From JAGPKI01 sp052034135 (lineage in GTDB: Bacteria > Caldisericota > Caldisericia > UBA6126 > JAGPKI01), in contig JBPOJC010000076.1 in assembly GCA_052034135.1 (NCBI GenBank), forward strand, positions 1 through 8,797: a stretch of 8,797 nt of DNA, written 5' to 3'. The notes beneath the pieces are model-generated. The model was not told the origin of the DNA. It saw only the letters and a list, made by a program, of their open reading frames with translations, and searched no databases. Shown here piece by piece: positions 1 through 5,750 of this stretch (within the stretch, counting starts at the first letter, position 1; each line of letters opens with the position of its first letter). The position numbers were made by a program, and so were the translations under genes.

Positions 1-54
1 ACACTGTTATTCCTATGAAAATGAAAATCCATAAAGTTTAGAAAATTGACATGG

Positions 55-126
55 ATTCCCGATAAATACATTCGGGAATGACAGTTTGGTGGATTTCGGG
101 AATGACAGTTTGGTGCTCGGAATGAC
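55..126. repeat. ATTCCCG hairpin followed by spaced TCGGGAATGAC units
   Basis: ATTCCCG (55-61) and CGGGAAT (73-79) form a perfect 7-bp inverted repeat with an 11-base loop. The right arm belongs to a unit TCGGGAATGACAGTTTGGTG that starts at 72 and recurs at 96. A shorter version, TCGGAATGAC, starts at 117. The spacing is 24 then 21 bases, so this is an irregular tandem array of three and not a CRISPR. A related sequence, GTCATTCCTGA, occurs inverted at 3357-3367. It resembles the hairpin-type dispersed repeats found in many bacterial genomes. Confidence 0.7.
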
Positions 127-138
127 AACACTACCTCC

Positions 139-184
139 GTCACCCTGAGGAGCGTTTTTCACAGCAACTGAAGGATCTCCTCAT
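139..184 (+). repeat. Hairpin repeat, copy A (forward)
   Basis: This copy starts GTCACCCTGAGGAGCG and ends GAAGGATCTCCTCAT. The frame is shared with the other copies: GTCA, a 5-base stem arm, GAG, a variable centre, then GAA or similar, the second arm, and CTC. Its arms ACCCT and AGGAT pair imperfectly; on the minus-strand transcript they pair with one G-U wobble. Its last ten bases (175-184) are an exact inverted match to the first ten bases of copy C (270-279). Confidence 0.75.
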
Positions 185-269
185 CTAAAGTTCGTCAAAC
201 ACAAACATGAATAAAAATGAGAGGAAAAATCAGACAAGAATGTCCATTTTACAATAATGAAAAGATTAA

Positions 270-302
270 ATGAGGAGATTCTTCGCTAACGCTCAGAATG
301 AC
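270..302 (-). repeat. Hairpin repeat, copy C (reverse)
   Basis: Read on the minus strand this copy begins GTCATTCTGAGCG and ends GAATCTCCTCAT. The arms ATTCT (277-281 region) and AGAAT (295-299) are fully complementary but differ in sequence from the ACCCT/AGGGT arms of copy B. It faces copy A across an 85-base spacer, so 139-302 as a whole looks like a small inverted-repeat element of about 164 bp. No clear target-site duplication flanks the pair. Confidence 0.75.
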
Positions 303-374
303 AAAAGGAAAGGGAGCGTATTTTGTGACCAAAAGAACTTTAATCAATTGTAGTCCTTAGTAATACTTTCCTGA

Positions 375-389
375 TGACGAAGGATCTCC
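375..389 (+). repeat. Hairpin repeat, truncated right half (copy D)
   Basis: The sequence TGACGAAGGATCTCC matches the right half of copies A and B (GACGAAGGGTCTC in B). No left half is found just upstream. It is best read as a decayed or partial copy. Confidence 0.5.
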
Positions 390-401
390 AACCACCCCCC
401 C

Positions 402-444
402 GTCACCCTGAGGAGCGTTTTTTCACAGCGACGAAGGGTCTCTT
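402..444 (+). repeat. Hairpin repeat, copy B (forward), overlapping the yvcK stop
   Basis: This copy starts GTCACCCTGAGGAGCG and ends GACGAAGGGTCTCTT. The arms ACCCT (405-409) and AGGGT (435-439) are perfectly complementary. It abuts and slightly overlaps the yvcK stop codon (443-445), so the last bases of that gene merge into the repeat. On the yvcK transcript it would form a hairpin just after translation stops, but no U-tract follows, so it is not a standard intrinsic terminator. Confidence 0.75.
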
Positions 445-1798
445 AAAGCCTTATCTTCTTTCCCCTAACAAATTTCATTTTGTTAACAATATCTATAATA
501 GTTGATTTTACTTTTGCAGGAGAATGACGAATTACACCATCATTTGCTTCATCCTCATTTTCCACAAGATCGTACAAAAGTGGTATGACGTTCAGTTTTC
601 TTACTTCTTCAGAATCAAACACTACTTTGTGTGAATTGTATTTTGCATATTTTATGAGAAGTTTTTCGTCAATCTCTCCTGTATTTACGAGGACATAGTC
701 AAAAATCTTTTCTCCAGTATTCTCAAAGAGAGCTTTAATATGGTCAGATACGGAGTATCCATCGGTTTCACCCACTTCAGTCATAAGATTTGCGCTATAG
801 ATTTTTAGAGCATCACTTCTTGCTATTATATCTGCTATTGGAGTAATTATTAGTGATGGAAGAACACTTGTGTATAAACTTCCTGGACCTATTAAAATAA
901 TATCAGCCCTATCTAGTTCTTCAACGGCTCTAATTAATGGTTTTGCATATGGAGGATCGAAAAAGACTCTCTTTATTTTTTTCCTTGCTTCTCTTATTTC
1001 TGCTTCACCGCAGACAACTTCACCATCAACATATTCTGCACAAAGAGTTAAATTGTCAAGAGTGAAAGGAATTACTTTTCCTTTAACAGATAGCATCTTA
1101 CTAAGCTGATAAATTGATTCTGAAAAGTCACCTGTCATCTCTGTTAAACCAGCGATCATTAAATTACCGATACTATGACCTAATAATGAACCATTTTTAA
1201 ATCTGTAATTGAATAGTTCTTCAAGGTAGGATTGCTTATGCTCAGAAAGTGCTATTAAAGCCCTCCTAATATCACCAGGGGCTGGAATTGAATAATCTTT
1301 TCTAAGTTTTCCAGAGCTACCACCACTATCAGCCACTGTCACAATAGCAGATAAAGAGAATGGGAGCTCTTTTAGCGCGAGAAGATATGGGTATATTCCA
1401 GTTCCTCCGCCTATTATTACCACATTTAACATTTTTTCTCTAAATCTGTAAGCTCTTACCAAATCTGCAATTTCTTTCTCTCTTTCTGGAAGAAGAGAAG
1501 TTATAATAGAAGATAATAATTGCCTTATTCCAATTGTTATAAGAATAATGCTTATTATGAATACAGAGACACCCAATACTATTGAAAGCCAATCGGGAGT
1601 GTAAAGTCTATTTTTACCAAATACATCTATCAAAAAATTTATTATCCATCTTTTTATTGTGCCAAGATAAGTAAAATCTACCATAGCGAGAATTGAAATC
1701 CCTAAGAGGAAAATACCTAAAATTATTAAGAGAATCCATCTCTTAACATTCATTCCTGGAGCAAGCCACTTTTTTAGAGATTTAAAAAACTCTTTCAT
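443..1798 (-). CDS. yvcK: YvcK/CofD-like protein (gluconeogenesis factor family) with N-terminal membrane anchor
   Basis: The catalytic-type domain starts near residue 124 and carries the family's landmarks: GGGTG (130-134), DSGGSSGKLR (157-166), PGDIRR (174-179), GHSIGNL (207-213), GPGSLYTSVLP (304-314) and GETDGY (343-348). In Bacillus and Mycobacterium, YvcK/CuvA proteins bind UDP-sugars such as UDP-GlcNAc and are needed for growth on gluconeogenic carbon sources and for normal envelope synthesis. No metabolic reaction is firmly assigned. The protein is 451 residues, against about 320 for the soluble Bacillus form. The extra N-terminus has two hydrophobic segments (about 21-41 and 69-91), with basic residues placed to keep both the N-terminus and the main domain in the cytoplasm. 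The start ATG overlaps the rapZ stop by 4 bases (ATGA), which supports translational coupling. An in-frame ATG at residue 123, with a weak GAGA-like upstream sequence, could yield a soluble form. The family assignment is strong; the anchored form is read from hydrophobicity only. Confidence 0.93.
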   Translation of the reverse strand: MKEFFKSLKKWLAPGMNVKRWILLIILGIFLLGISILAMVDFTYLGTIKRWIINFLIDVFGKNRLYTPDWLSIVLGVSVFIISIILITIGIRQLLSSIITSLLPEREKEIADLVRAYRFREKMLNVVIIGGGTGIYPYLLALKELPFSLSAIVTVADSGGSSGKLRKDYSIPAPGDIRRALIALSEHKQSYLEELFNYRFKNGSLLGHSIGNLMIAGLTEMTGDFSESIYQLSKMLSVKGKVIPFTLDNLTLCAEYVDGEVVCGEAEIREARKKIKRVFFDPPYAKPLIRAVEELDRADIILIGPGSLYTSVLPSLIITPIADIIARSDALKIYSANLMTEVGETDGYSVSDHIKALFENTGEKIFDYVLVNTGEIDEKLLIKYAKYNSHKVVFDSEEVRKLNVIPLLYDLVENEDEANDGVIRHSPAKVKSTIIDIVNKMKFVRGKKIRL

Positions 1799-2685
1799 TC
1801 CAAATCTCTATTTAAAATGTTTACTTTATAACCATTTTCAACCAGAATGTTTTTTACAGCATTTGCGATAGCAACGGACCTATGTTTCCCGCCAGTACAA
1901 CCAAAAGCCACTGTAACTTGAGATTTACCTTCTTTTTGATAGAGCGGAAGGACAAAAAGAAGAAGCGACAAAAGTTTTTCTAAGAAATTTTTACTAATTT
2001 CGTTTTCTGTAACATATCTTGAAACTTCTTTAGATAATCCATTTAAATCTTTTAGTGAACTCTCATAAAATGGATTTGGAAGAAACCTAACATCTATTAC
2101 AATATCAGCATCAATAGGAATGCCACTTTTATAACCAAAAGCTATTATATTAATTGTTAAATTTTCTTCCTCCGAATTGCCAATTAATGATAAAATTGTA
2201 GTTAATTTTTCTCTTAAGTCTTTGATTGTATAGTTGGAAGTATCGATTATAAAGTTAGCTTTCTCTCTGATGGATGCGAGTAGCGATCTCTCCTGCATAA
2301 TAGCAGTAAGAATACTACCATCATGAGATAGTGGATGCCTTCTTCTTGTTTCAGAAAATCTTCTAACTAGAACTTCATCATCAGCTTCAAAAAATATTAT
2401 TCTGTAAGAAATATTTTCTTTTTCAAGTTTTGAAAGTGCTTCAAATAAATTCTCGACAAAATTACTACCCTCTCTGATATCAACAACTACAGCGGTGGGT
2501 TGTGATTCATTTTTACCAAGATCTTTAACTAAAGAAGCAAAACCAGGAAGAAGCTTTAGTGGAAGATTATCAACGCAAAAATAACCTAAATCCTCAAGAA
2601 TTTTAATACAGTGTGTTTTACCAGCTCCAGATAAACCTGTTATTATAAGGAGACTAACTTTATCATTTTTTGAAATATCATTCAT
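1795..2685 (-). CDS. rapZ: RapZ/YvcJ family P-loop nucleotide-binding protein
   Basis: This 296-residue protein matches the RapZ (YhbJ/YvcJ) family in length and layout. The N-terminal domain has a Walker A motif GLSGAGKT (17-24), DNLP (39-42), a Walker B-like VVVDIR (66-71) and RFSETRRRHPL (109-119). The C-terminal domain carries FGYKSGIP (183-190), DVRFLPNPFY (198-207) and GCTGGKHRSV (262-271), all family hallmarks. In Escherichia coli, RapZ senses glucosamine-6-phosphate and directs RNase E to the GlmZ small RNA, setting GlmS levels. In Bacillus, YvcJ hydrolyses nucleotides and affects competence. Whether an RNA partner exists here cannot be told. The start ATG lies inside the end of ndk (8-base overlap), with no good Shine-Dalgarno, so coupling to ndk translation is likely. 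It is followed directly by yvcK, the common neighbour in Gram-positive bacteria. No key residue is missing. Confidence 0.95.
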   Translation of the reverse strand: MNDISKNDKVSLLIITGLSGAGKTHCIKILEDLGYFCVDNLPLKLLPGFASLVKDLGKNESQPTAVVVDIREGSNFVENLFEALSKLEKENISYRIIFFEADDEVLVRRFSETRRRHPLSHDGSILTAIMQERSLLASIREKANFIIDTSNYTIKDLREKLTTILSLIGNSEEENLTINIIAFGYKSGIPIDADIVIDVRFLPNPFYESSLKDLNGLSKEVSRYVTENEISKNFLEKLLSLLLFVLPLYQKEGKSQVTVAFGCTGGKHRSVAIANAVKNILVENGYKVNILNRDLE

Positions 2686-3211
2686 TTTTTAATTCTGGAA
2701 ACCAGATTTTAATCTCTTCATCTGTTGTTTCATAGCTATCTGAAACATGTATAATATTTTCCAAAGGTCTATCGTAAAAGTCAGCCAACTCAAAAGAGTC
2801 AGTTGAAAATTTTCCTCTTATAGTCGATGGTTCTGCATTTATAGGTTCAGTTGGACCTGCAAGTTTTCGCATTTGACATATAGCATTATTTCCTTGAACA
2901 ATCATAGCAATAATCGGTTTACCACTTAAATATTCAATTAATTGATTTCTTACTATTCTACCAATAGATTCTGGATCAGTATCGCAAACTAACCCTCTTT
3001 TTTTATAGCTCTCTATTTTTTTTGTTCCTAACCCTCTAAGCCACTCAATTTTATCTGGATAATGTCTCTCAATTAATTCTTTTGAAGGAATAATAAGTTT
3101 AATTGCAATTATATCAAGGAAAGATTCTTCAATTAAAGAAATAACTTTTCCTATAAGCTTCTTTCTTATACAGTCAGGCTTTAAAAGAATCAGACAATTT
3201 TCATTTTCCAT
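2678..3211 (-). CDS. ndk: Nucleoside diphosphate kinase, long form with two insertions
   Basis: It transfers the gamma phosphate of ATP to NDPs through a phosphohistidine. Visible active-site elements are KPD (Lys11), HY (50-51), STIRGKF (Arg132) and NIIHVSDS, with Asn152 and the catalytic His155. The residue after the histidine is Val, where most enzymes have Gly (HGSDS). Length is 177 residues against about 140-155 for standard bacterial enzymes. The extra sequence lies in two places: about 35 residues after HY (52-86) that replace the usual short FF.GLV segment, and about 10 residues between GKF and NIIH (136-150), where the Kpn loop lies. I recall similar long forms in Mycoplasma-like and candidate-phylum bacteria, but could not compare them. 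The first ATG is preceded by a weak GAAAG ribosome site and a strong promoter. It leads the operon with rapZ and yvcK. Confidence 0.93.
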   Translation of the reverse strand: MENENCLILLKPDCIRKKLIGKVISLIEESFLDIIAIKLIIPSKELIERHYPDKIEWLRGLGTKKIESYKKRGLVCDTDPESIGRIVRNQLIEYLSGKPIIAMIVQGNNAICQMRKLAGPTEPINAEPSTIRGKFSTDSFELADFYDRPLENIIHVSDSYETTDEEIKIWFPELKNE

Positions 3212-3238
3212 ACTTAAAATCTTTCAATTTTTAAGCAA

Positions 3239-3267
3239 ATTATACAATCGTAACTCATGTTTTTCAA
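3239..3267 (-). promoter_or_regulatory. Sigma70-type promoter for ndk-rapZ-yvcK
   Basis: On the minus strand the -35 box TTGAAA (plus positions 3262-3267) is followed by a 17-base spacer and a consensus -10 box TATAAT (3239-3244). Transcription would start near 3232, giving a leader of about 20 bases before the ndk ATG at 3211. The same TTGAAA-N17-TATAAT arrangement precedes rpsT. Confidence 0.8.
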
Positions 3268-3305
3268 ACATTTTGTTAATTTTTAGCAAGAAAGTTAATT
3301 AGTTA

Positions 3306-3345
3306 ATGAGATTCTACAGTAGCAAAATACGCTCCCTCAGGGTGA
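3306..3345 (-). repeat. Hairpin repeat, copy E (reverse, full length)
   Basis: On the minus strand this reads GTCACCCTGAGGGAGCG through to GTAGAATCTCAT, aligning end to end with copy A. The arms ATTCT and AGGGT (as seen on the plus strand) pair fully if two G-U wobbles are allowed. It lies about 40 bases upstream of the ndk -35 box and is oriented opposite to copy B at the far end of the ndk-rapZ-yvcK operon. Confidence 0.7.
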
Positions 3346-3446
3346 CAGAGGGAAGAGTCATTCCTGAAAACAATTTATCAGTAAAATCATTTTTTAACTT
3401 TTTTGAATTTAATTTTTACGAAAATAACGAACTATCACTTGCCACT

Positions 3447-3472
3447 GGATTTCTACAATCGCTTAGAATGAC
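3447..3472 (-). repeat. Hairpin repeat, decayed copy F (reverse)
   Basis: On the minus strand it reads GTCATTCTAAGCG, then TAGAAATCC, resembling copy C (GTCATTCTGAGCG...GAATCTCC). The arms AGAA and TTCT still pair over 4 bp. It lacks the CTCAT end and is probably an older, degraded copy. It lies 60 bases beyond the buk stop codon. Confidence 0.55.
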
Positions 3473-3531
3473 TCAAAAATGGTAGGGAATGCTGACCTTG
3501 CTACTCATTTCATTATTTACAAAACTTATCT

Positions 3532-4599
3532 TTAAGTATATTCTTTTATTGGAAGTTCACCTTTTAAAGCGAGAATTACGCTTTCAGCAATGGCATTGAG
3601 CTCTTCCTCGCCTGGATAAACAATAATTTTCCCGAGGAAGTAAATATAATTCCTTAAATTGTCTATAATAAATTCAGCTCTTGCTGCTCCGCCTGTAATA
3701 ATAATTGCATCAATTTTACCTTTGCTGGCTACATATAGAGCTCCAATTGATTTTGCTATTTGATAACACATAGCATCCAAAATTAGTTTTGCCTTATTAT
3801 CACCACTATTTACCATTGAAAGAGCATCTTTAATTGAATTTACTCCAAGGTGAGCTGTAATTCCTCCTTTTCCGTACCAATATTTTATTGCATCATCCTT
3901 TGAAACTCCTTCATTGAAAACATATTCAATAAAATCAGGAATTGTTACTCCCCCGGCTGCATCTGTTGAAAAAGGACCATATTGTCTTGCATCTTCAATA
4001 TCAACTATTCTATCATTACATACGAGATTAATAGTAAGCCCTCCACCAATATGAACAACTATAAAATTTGCTTCTTCGGGTAAACTTAGTTCTTTTTTTG
4101 CTTTCCTAACGCATGCTTTAACATTAAGAGCATGAGTTCTACTTTTTCTAGGTATAAAAGGTAATCCACTTACTCTTGCTATCTCGCTAAGTTCATCAGT
4201 TGAAATAGGGTCAACAATAAAAGAGGGTACATTTAGTTTTTTTGAGATATTATAGGCAATAATTGCAGAAATGTTTGATGCATGCTTGGCTTGAACTCTT
4301 CCCTCTAAAATGTCATTAACCATAATTTCATTTATTTTGTACACAGAGCCCTGAAGTGGTTTTAATATACCACCTATCGCCCCAATTGCCGTTATAGAGT
4401 TTAGGTCAATTTTTTCATCAGAAATTATTTTTTCTATGTAAGAATATCTGAAATTTATTTCCTCAATTATATCATTTAACTTTTTAAGCTCTTCCTTACT
4501 GTGATGAAACTCTTTCTGCAGCAAGGGCTCTTTATCTTTAAATAATGCAATTTTAGTAGATGAAGAACCTGTATTTATAACTAAAATTAAATCTTTCAT
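3532..4599 (-). CDS. buk: Butyrate kinase (or branched-chain fatty acid kinase)
   Basis: A member of the acetokinase/ASKHA family that interconverts acyl phosphate plus ADP with fatty acid plus ATP, the last step of butyrate or branched-chain acid fermentation. The phosphate-binding signature NTGSSSTK (9-16) is intact. HIGGG (183-187), YGPFS (207-211), ITGGAAR (301-307) and the late motif YPGEEELNAIAE (328-339) point to the butyrate kinase branch and away from acetate kinase, which is longer (about 400 residues). At 355 residues it has the usual butyrate kinase length. Its ATG overlaps the mnmA stop by 4 bases (ATGA), so it is probably translated by coupling from mnmA. The usual partner, phosphotransbutyrylase (ptb), is not adjacent: repeats and then ndk follow. 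Substrate choice between butyrate and isobutyrate/isovalerate cannot be settled from sequence alone. Confidence 0.92.
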   Translation of the reverse strand: MKDLILVINTGSSSTKIALFKDKEPLLQKEFHHSKEELKKLNDIIEEINFRYSYIEKIISDEKIDLNSITAIGAIGGILKPLQGSVYKINEIMVNDILEGRVQAKHASNISAIIAYNISKKLNVPSFIVDPISTDELSEIARVSGLPFIPRKSRTHALNVKACVRKAKKELSLPEEANFIVVHIGGGLTINLVCNDRIVDIEDARQYGPFSTDAAGGVTIPDFIEYVFNEGVSKDDAIKYWYGKGGITAHLGVNSIKDALSMVNSGDNKAKLILDAMCYQIAKSIGALYVASKGKIDAIIITGGAARAEFIIDNLRNYIYFLGKIIVYPGEEELNAIAESVILALKGELPIKEYT

Positions 4600-5633
4600 A
4601 GAACTTCTTTTATTATACCTCCTCCAATTACGATATCTTTATTATAAAACACAATTGATTGTCCAGGAGTGATAGCAAATTGTGGTTCTAAAAATGTTAC
4701 ATATATATAATCTTCCTCCCTTTTAACTAAACAAGGCTTTTCCTCGCCTCGGTATCGCACTTTTGCAGTCACTTTAATTTCTTCAATTAAAGAGTCAAAT
4801 GGGATTAAATTTATATTCTCTACAATTAAATTTCTTTTATATGCTTCACTCTTAGGACCAACTTTAACGATGTTATTCTTTGGATCAAGTTCTATTACGT
4901 ATAAAGGCTGTGACGATGAAATTCCTAATCCTTCTCTCTGTCCTATTGTAAAGAGGTGTATGCCATTATGTTCTCCTAATACTTCTCCCGTTACTGAGAC
5001 TATTTTTCCCTTTTTGGGAGCAATATATTTATTTAGAAAACTTTTATAATCTTTATTAACAAAACATAAATCTTCACTCTCATTACCGAAGTCAAAGTTA
5101 ATTGCTAAATCTTCGGCAATCTTTTTAACATCCTCTTTTTTATATTCTCCTAAAGGGAAAATAAGCCTTGAAAGAACATCTTGTGTCAGCGTATAAAGCA
5201 TATATGATTGATCCTTTAATGGGTCTATACCTTTTAAAAGTAAATATCTACTATTTTCTTTTTTAATTCGCGCATAATGTCCTGAAGCTATAAAATCTAC
5301 ATTTAGCTCGTTAAGAGCATAGTTTAGAAATAAACCAAATTTAATATATTTATTACATACAACACAAGGATTTGGGGTAAAACCGTTTTCATATGAGGAA
5401 ATAAAGTCTTGAATGACATATTTATGAAAATCCTCCAAAGCATCAATAACATAAAAAGGGAATTTAATCTTATTTGAAAAATTTTTAGCTCTATTTAATG
5501 CTTCATCTGAACGGCGTAGAGATTGAGGATACATTTTAATAAATACTCCAGTAACCTCAAATCCTTCTTTTAAAAGCAAGTAAGAGGCTATAGAACTATC
5601 AATACCTCCACTCATTAAAACTGCAACTTTCAT
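4596..5633 (-). CDS. mnmA: tRNA-specific 2-thiouridylase MnmA
   Basis: MnmA adenylates and thiolates the wobble U34 of tRNA Glu, Gln and Lys, giving s2U34. The PP-loop motif SGGIDSS (8-14) binds ATP. The catalytic cysteine pair is visible as Cys90 in NPCVVCN and Cys190 in SEDLCF (most homologues have SQDICF, so Gln to Glu is a small deviation). GHYAR (118-122), DQSYML (141-146), TIGQREGLG (229-237) and ITPGQS (321-326) complete the family pattern. The 345-residue length is at the short end of normal. The ATG start gives an immediate MKVAVLMSGG, so no upstream extension is needed. A TATAAT sits only 11 bases before the start codon, suggesting a very short leader. It is followed by buk with a 4-base overlap, and diverges from rpsT. 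Confidence 0.96.
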   Translation of the reverse strand: MKVAVLMSGGIDSSIASYLLLKEGFEVTGVFIKMYPQSLRRSDEALNRAKNFSNKIKFPFYVIDALEDFHKYVIQDFISSYENGFTPNPCVVCNKYIKFGLFLNYALNELNVDFIASGHYARIKKENSRYLLLKGIDPLKDQSYMLYTLTQDVLSRLIFPLGEYKKEDVKKIAEDLAINFDFGNESEDLCFVNKDYKSFLNKYIAPKKGKIVSVTGEVLGEHNGIHLFTIGQREGLGISSSQPLYVIELDPKNNIVKVGPKSEAYKRNLIVENINLIPFDSLIEEIKVTAKVRYRGEEKPCLVKREEDYIYVTFLEPQFAITPGQSIVFYNKDIVIGGGIIKEVL

Positions 5634-5644
5634 AATTGTTCTTT

Positions 5645-5650
5645 ATTATA
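5645..5650 (-). promoter_or_regulatory. Probable -10 box for mnmA-buk
   Basis: TATAAT on the minus strand, 11 bases upstream of the mnmA ATG. No good -35 hexamer is found at 16-18 bases. If used, the 5' leader would be only about 4-5 bases, close to leaderless; no strong Shine-Dalgarno lies before mnmA, which fits. Confidence 0.45.
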
Positions 5651-5680
5651 CAATTATTTTATCATTAACTCATTTAATAT

Positions 5681-5709
5681 TTGAAAAATTTAACTTGGAT
5701 TTATATAAT
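5681..5709 (+). promoter_or_regulatory. Sigma70-type promoter for rpsT
   Basis: TTGAAA (5681-5686), a 17-base spacer, then TATAAT (5704-5709). The start of transcription would be near 5716, leaving a leader of about 35 bases. The architecture is identical to that of the ndk promoter, supporting both calls. Confidence 0.82.
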
Positions 5710-5718
5710 ATTATCCAA
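5695..5718. promoter_or_regulatory. Inverted repeat spanning the rpsT -10 box (operator candidate)
   Basis: TTGGAT (5695-5700) and ATCCAA (5713-5718) are perfect 6-bp arms separated by 12 bases, centred on the TATAAT. The placement suits a DNA-binding repressor. The arms could alternatively be chance in AT-rich DNA. No regulator gene is nearby. Confidence 0.3.
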
Positions 5719-5740
5719 ATTAATTTTTAGATATATTTTG

Positions 5741-5745
5741 GGAGG
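5741..5745 (+). promoter_or_regulatory. Strong Shine-Dalgarno deciding the UUG start of rpsT
   Basis: GGAGG lies 5 bases before a TTG codon at 5751. An in-frame TAA (5748-5750) immediately precedes that TTG, and the next in-frame ATG is 27 codons later, inside conserved S20 sequence. The UUG start is therefore well supported. Confidence 0.9.
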
Positions 5746-5750
5746 AATAA

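Larger units (their letters stand above)
1..442. other. Intergenic repeat cluster, no gene
   Basis: This stretch downstream of yvcK holds no credible coding region. It is filled with degenerate short repeats, listed separately: an ATTCCCG/CGGGAAT inverted repeat, three spaced copies of a TCGGGAATGAC-type unit, and several copies of a GTCA...GAG...CTC hairpin repeat in both orientations. A 14-base fragment at 312-325 matches the inverted copy at 3323-3336, so further decayed copies are present. A run of seven C at 395-401 stands out in the AT-rich background. No promoter, tRNA or strong intrinsic terminator was seen. Confidence 0.75.
3212..3531. other. Intergenic region between buk and ndk
   Basis: These 320 bases hold the ndk promoter next to the gene and two degenerate repeat copies (3306-3345 and 3447-3472). 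The remainder is AT-rich without an open frame of note. I looked for an intrinsic terminator for the mnmA-buk transcript just below 3532 and found only a 3-bp GGT/ACC stem (near 3481-3497), which is not convincing. Confidence 0.7.

Noticed and set aside
55..126. CRISPR-like array of short repeats
   Set aside because: Only three units, with uneven spacing and spacers of a few bases; it fits degenerate dispersed repeats instead.
207..257. Small ORF of 16 codons in the core between repeat copies A and C
   Set aside because: No Shine-Dalgarno, very short, and set within a decayed repeat region; no support as a gene.
870..1109. Plus-strand open frame of 79 codons inside yvcK
   Set aside because: It is fully antisense to conserved YvcK coding sequence, has no good ribosome site and no recognisable protein features.
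3481..3497. Intrinsic terminator for mnmA-buk
   Set aside because: Only a 3-bp GGT/ACC stem before a short T stretch, too weak to call.
4612..4617. TATAAT on the minus strand just before buk, as a separate buk promoter
   Set aside because: No -35 match at 16-18 bases, it lies within mnmA coding sequence, and the 4-base overlap already explains buk expression.
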